DNA from: ZC4RG20 sp963782445
GTDB lineage: Bacteria; Pseudomonadota; Gammaproteobacteria; Steroidobacterales; Rariloculaceae
Assembly: GCA_963782445.1 (NCBI GenBank)
Contig: CAWAJM010000001.1
Span: 2,542,001-2,606,000 of the forward strand
Direction: 5' to 3'
DNA: 64,000 bases
The first letter of the stretch is position 1, and each line of letters starts with the position of its first letter. A program made the translations under genes and the position numbers. Positions 64,000-64,000 of this stretch are shown in pieces. The notes under the pieces were generated by a model. It searched no databases and was not told where the DNA came from. It saw only the letters and a list, made by a program, of their open reading frames with translations.

Positions 64000-64000
64000 C

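Overview
This is a GC-rich bacterial chromosome segment, most likely from a gammaproteobacterium. Supporting signs are the nudJ-mnmA pair near purB, an AcnA-type aconitase, a fused aspartokinase-homoserine dehydrogenase (ThrA), and DUF2333 and DUF2799 proteins. The many oxidative catabolic genes recall Steroidobacteraceae-like or Nevskiales-like soil bacteria. The lineage is inferred from gene content and neighbourhoods; no rRNA or tRNA gene was seen. Coding is dense on both strands, with many 4-14 nt overlaps, several GTG or TTG starts, and long antisense open frames typical of high GC that are not genes.

Layout. 0.2-24 kb is mostly housekeeping: a glycine-zipper envelope protein, mazG, a CoA-type NUDIX hydrolase, fumC, purB (frameshifted), a DUF7931-like protein, nudJ, mnmA, acnA, envelope proteins, a PepSY-TM protein, a YgjP-type metallopeptidase, tatD, a NERD protein, thrC, thrA, rpe, and an MFS exporter with its TetR regulator. 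24-37 kb is metabolic and accessory: a secreted His/Met-rich protein, an HbpS/GlcG-like protein, a beta-hydroxyacid dehydrogenase, a metal P-type ATPase (frameshifted), rlmI, arginase and ornithine aminotransferase, an SDR lacking its catalytic Tyr/Lys, TetR, an aldehyde dehydrogenase, an amidohydrolase, a 76-residue aconitase-X-like hybrid, arfB and a lipid kinase. 38-53 kb holds transport and signalling: an MFS transporter, an orphan FtsX/YbbP-type permease (frameshifted), a Crp-type regulator that keeps a cyclic-nucleotide cassette, a Cys-rich secreted micropeptide, a CHASE2 nucleotide cyclase divergent from a giant FecR-TPR-beta-barrel fusion, MarR, a PAS hybrid kinase and a GAF-GGDEF diguanylate cyclase. 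53-64 kb is oxidative catabolism: exported DUF6152-type proteins, a SnoaL-like protein, a phytoene-dehydrogenase-like flavoprotein, a 68-residue protein and a P450. Facing these is a five-gene operon of a PQQ-propeller/cytochrome c protein, a Tat-exported protein, a p-cresol-methylhydroxylase-like flavoprotein, its cytochrome c and an NMT1/THI5-like binding protein.

Intergenic DNA carries at least three repeat types. One has a GGGGTCAGAGCCC core (four loci). One is a nested 120-bp palindrome with a half-copy near 16.5 kb. One is a 166-bp MITE-like element with 29-bp terminal inverted repeats. Three genes (purB, the P-type ATPase and the permease) each carry one frame break that a single-base deletion would repair, giving family-typical lengths. 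That pattern favours assembly errors over three real pseudogenes. The best candidates for new biology are the FecR-TPR-barrel/CHASE2 cyclase/Crp neighbourhood, the Cys-rich micropeptide, and the flavocytochrome operon with its unexplained Tat-exported member.
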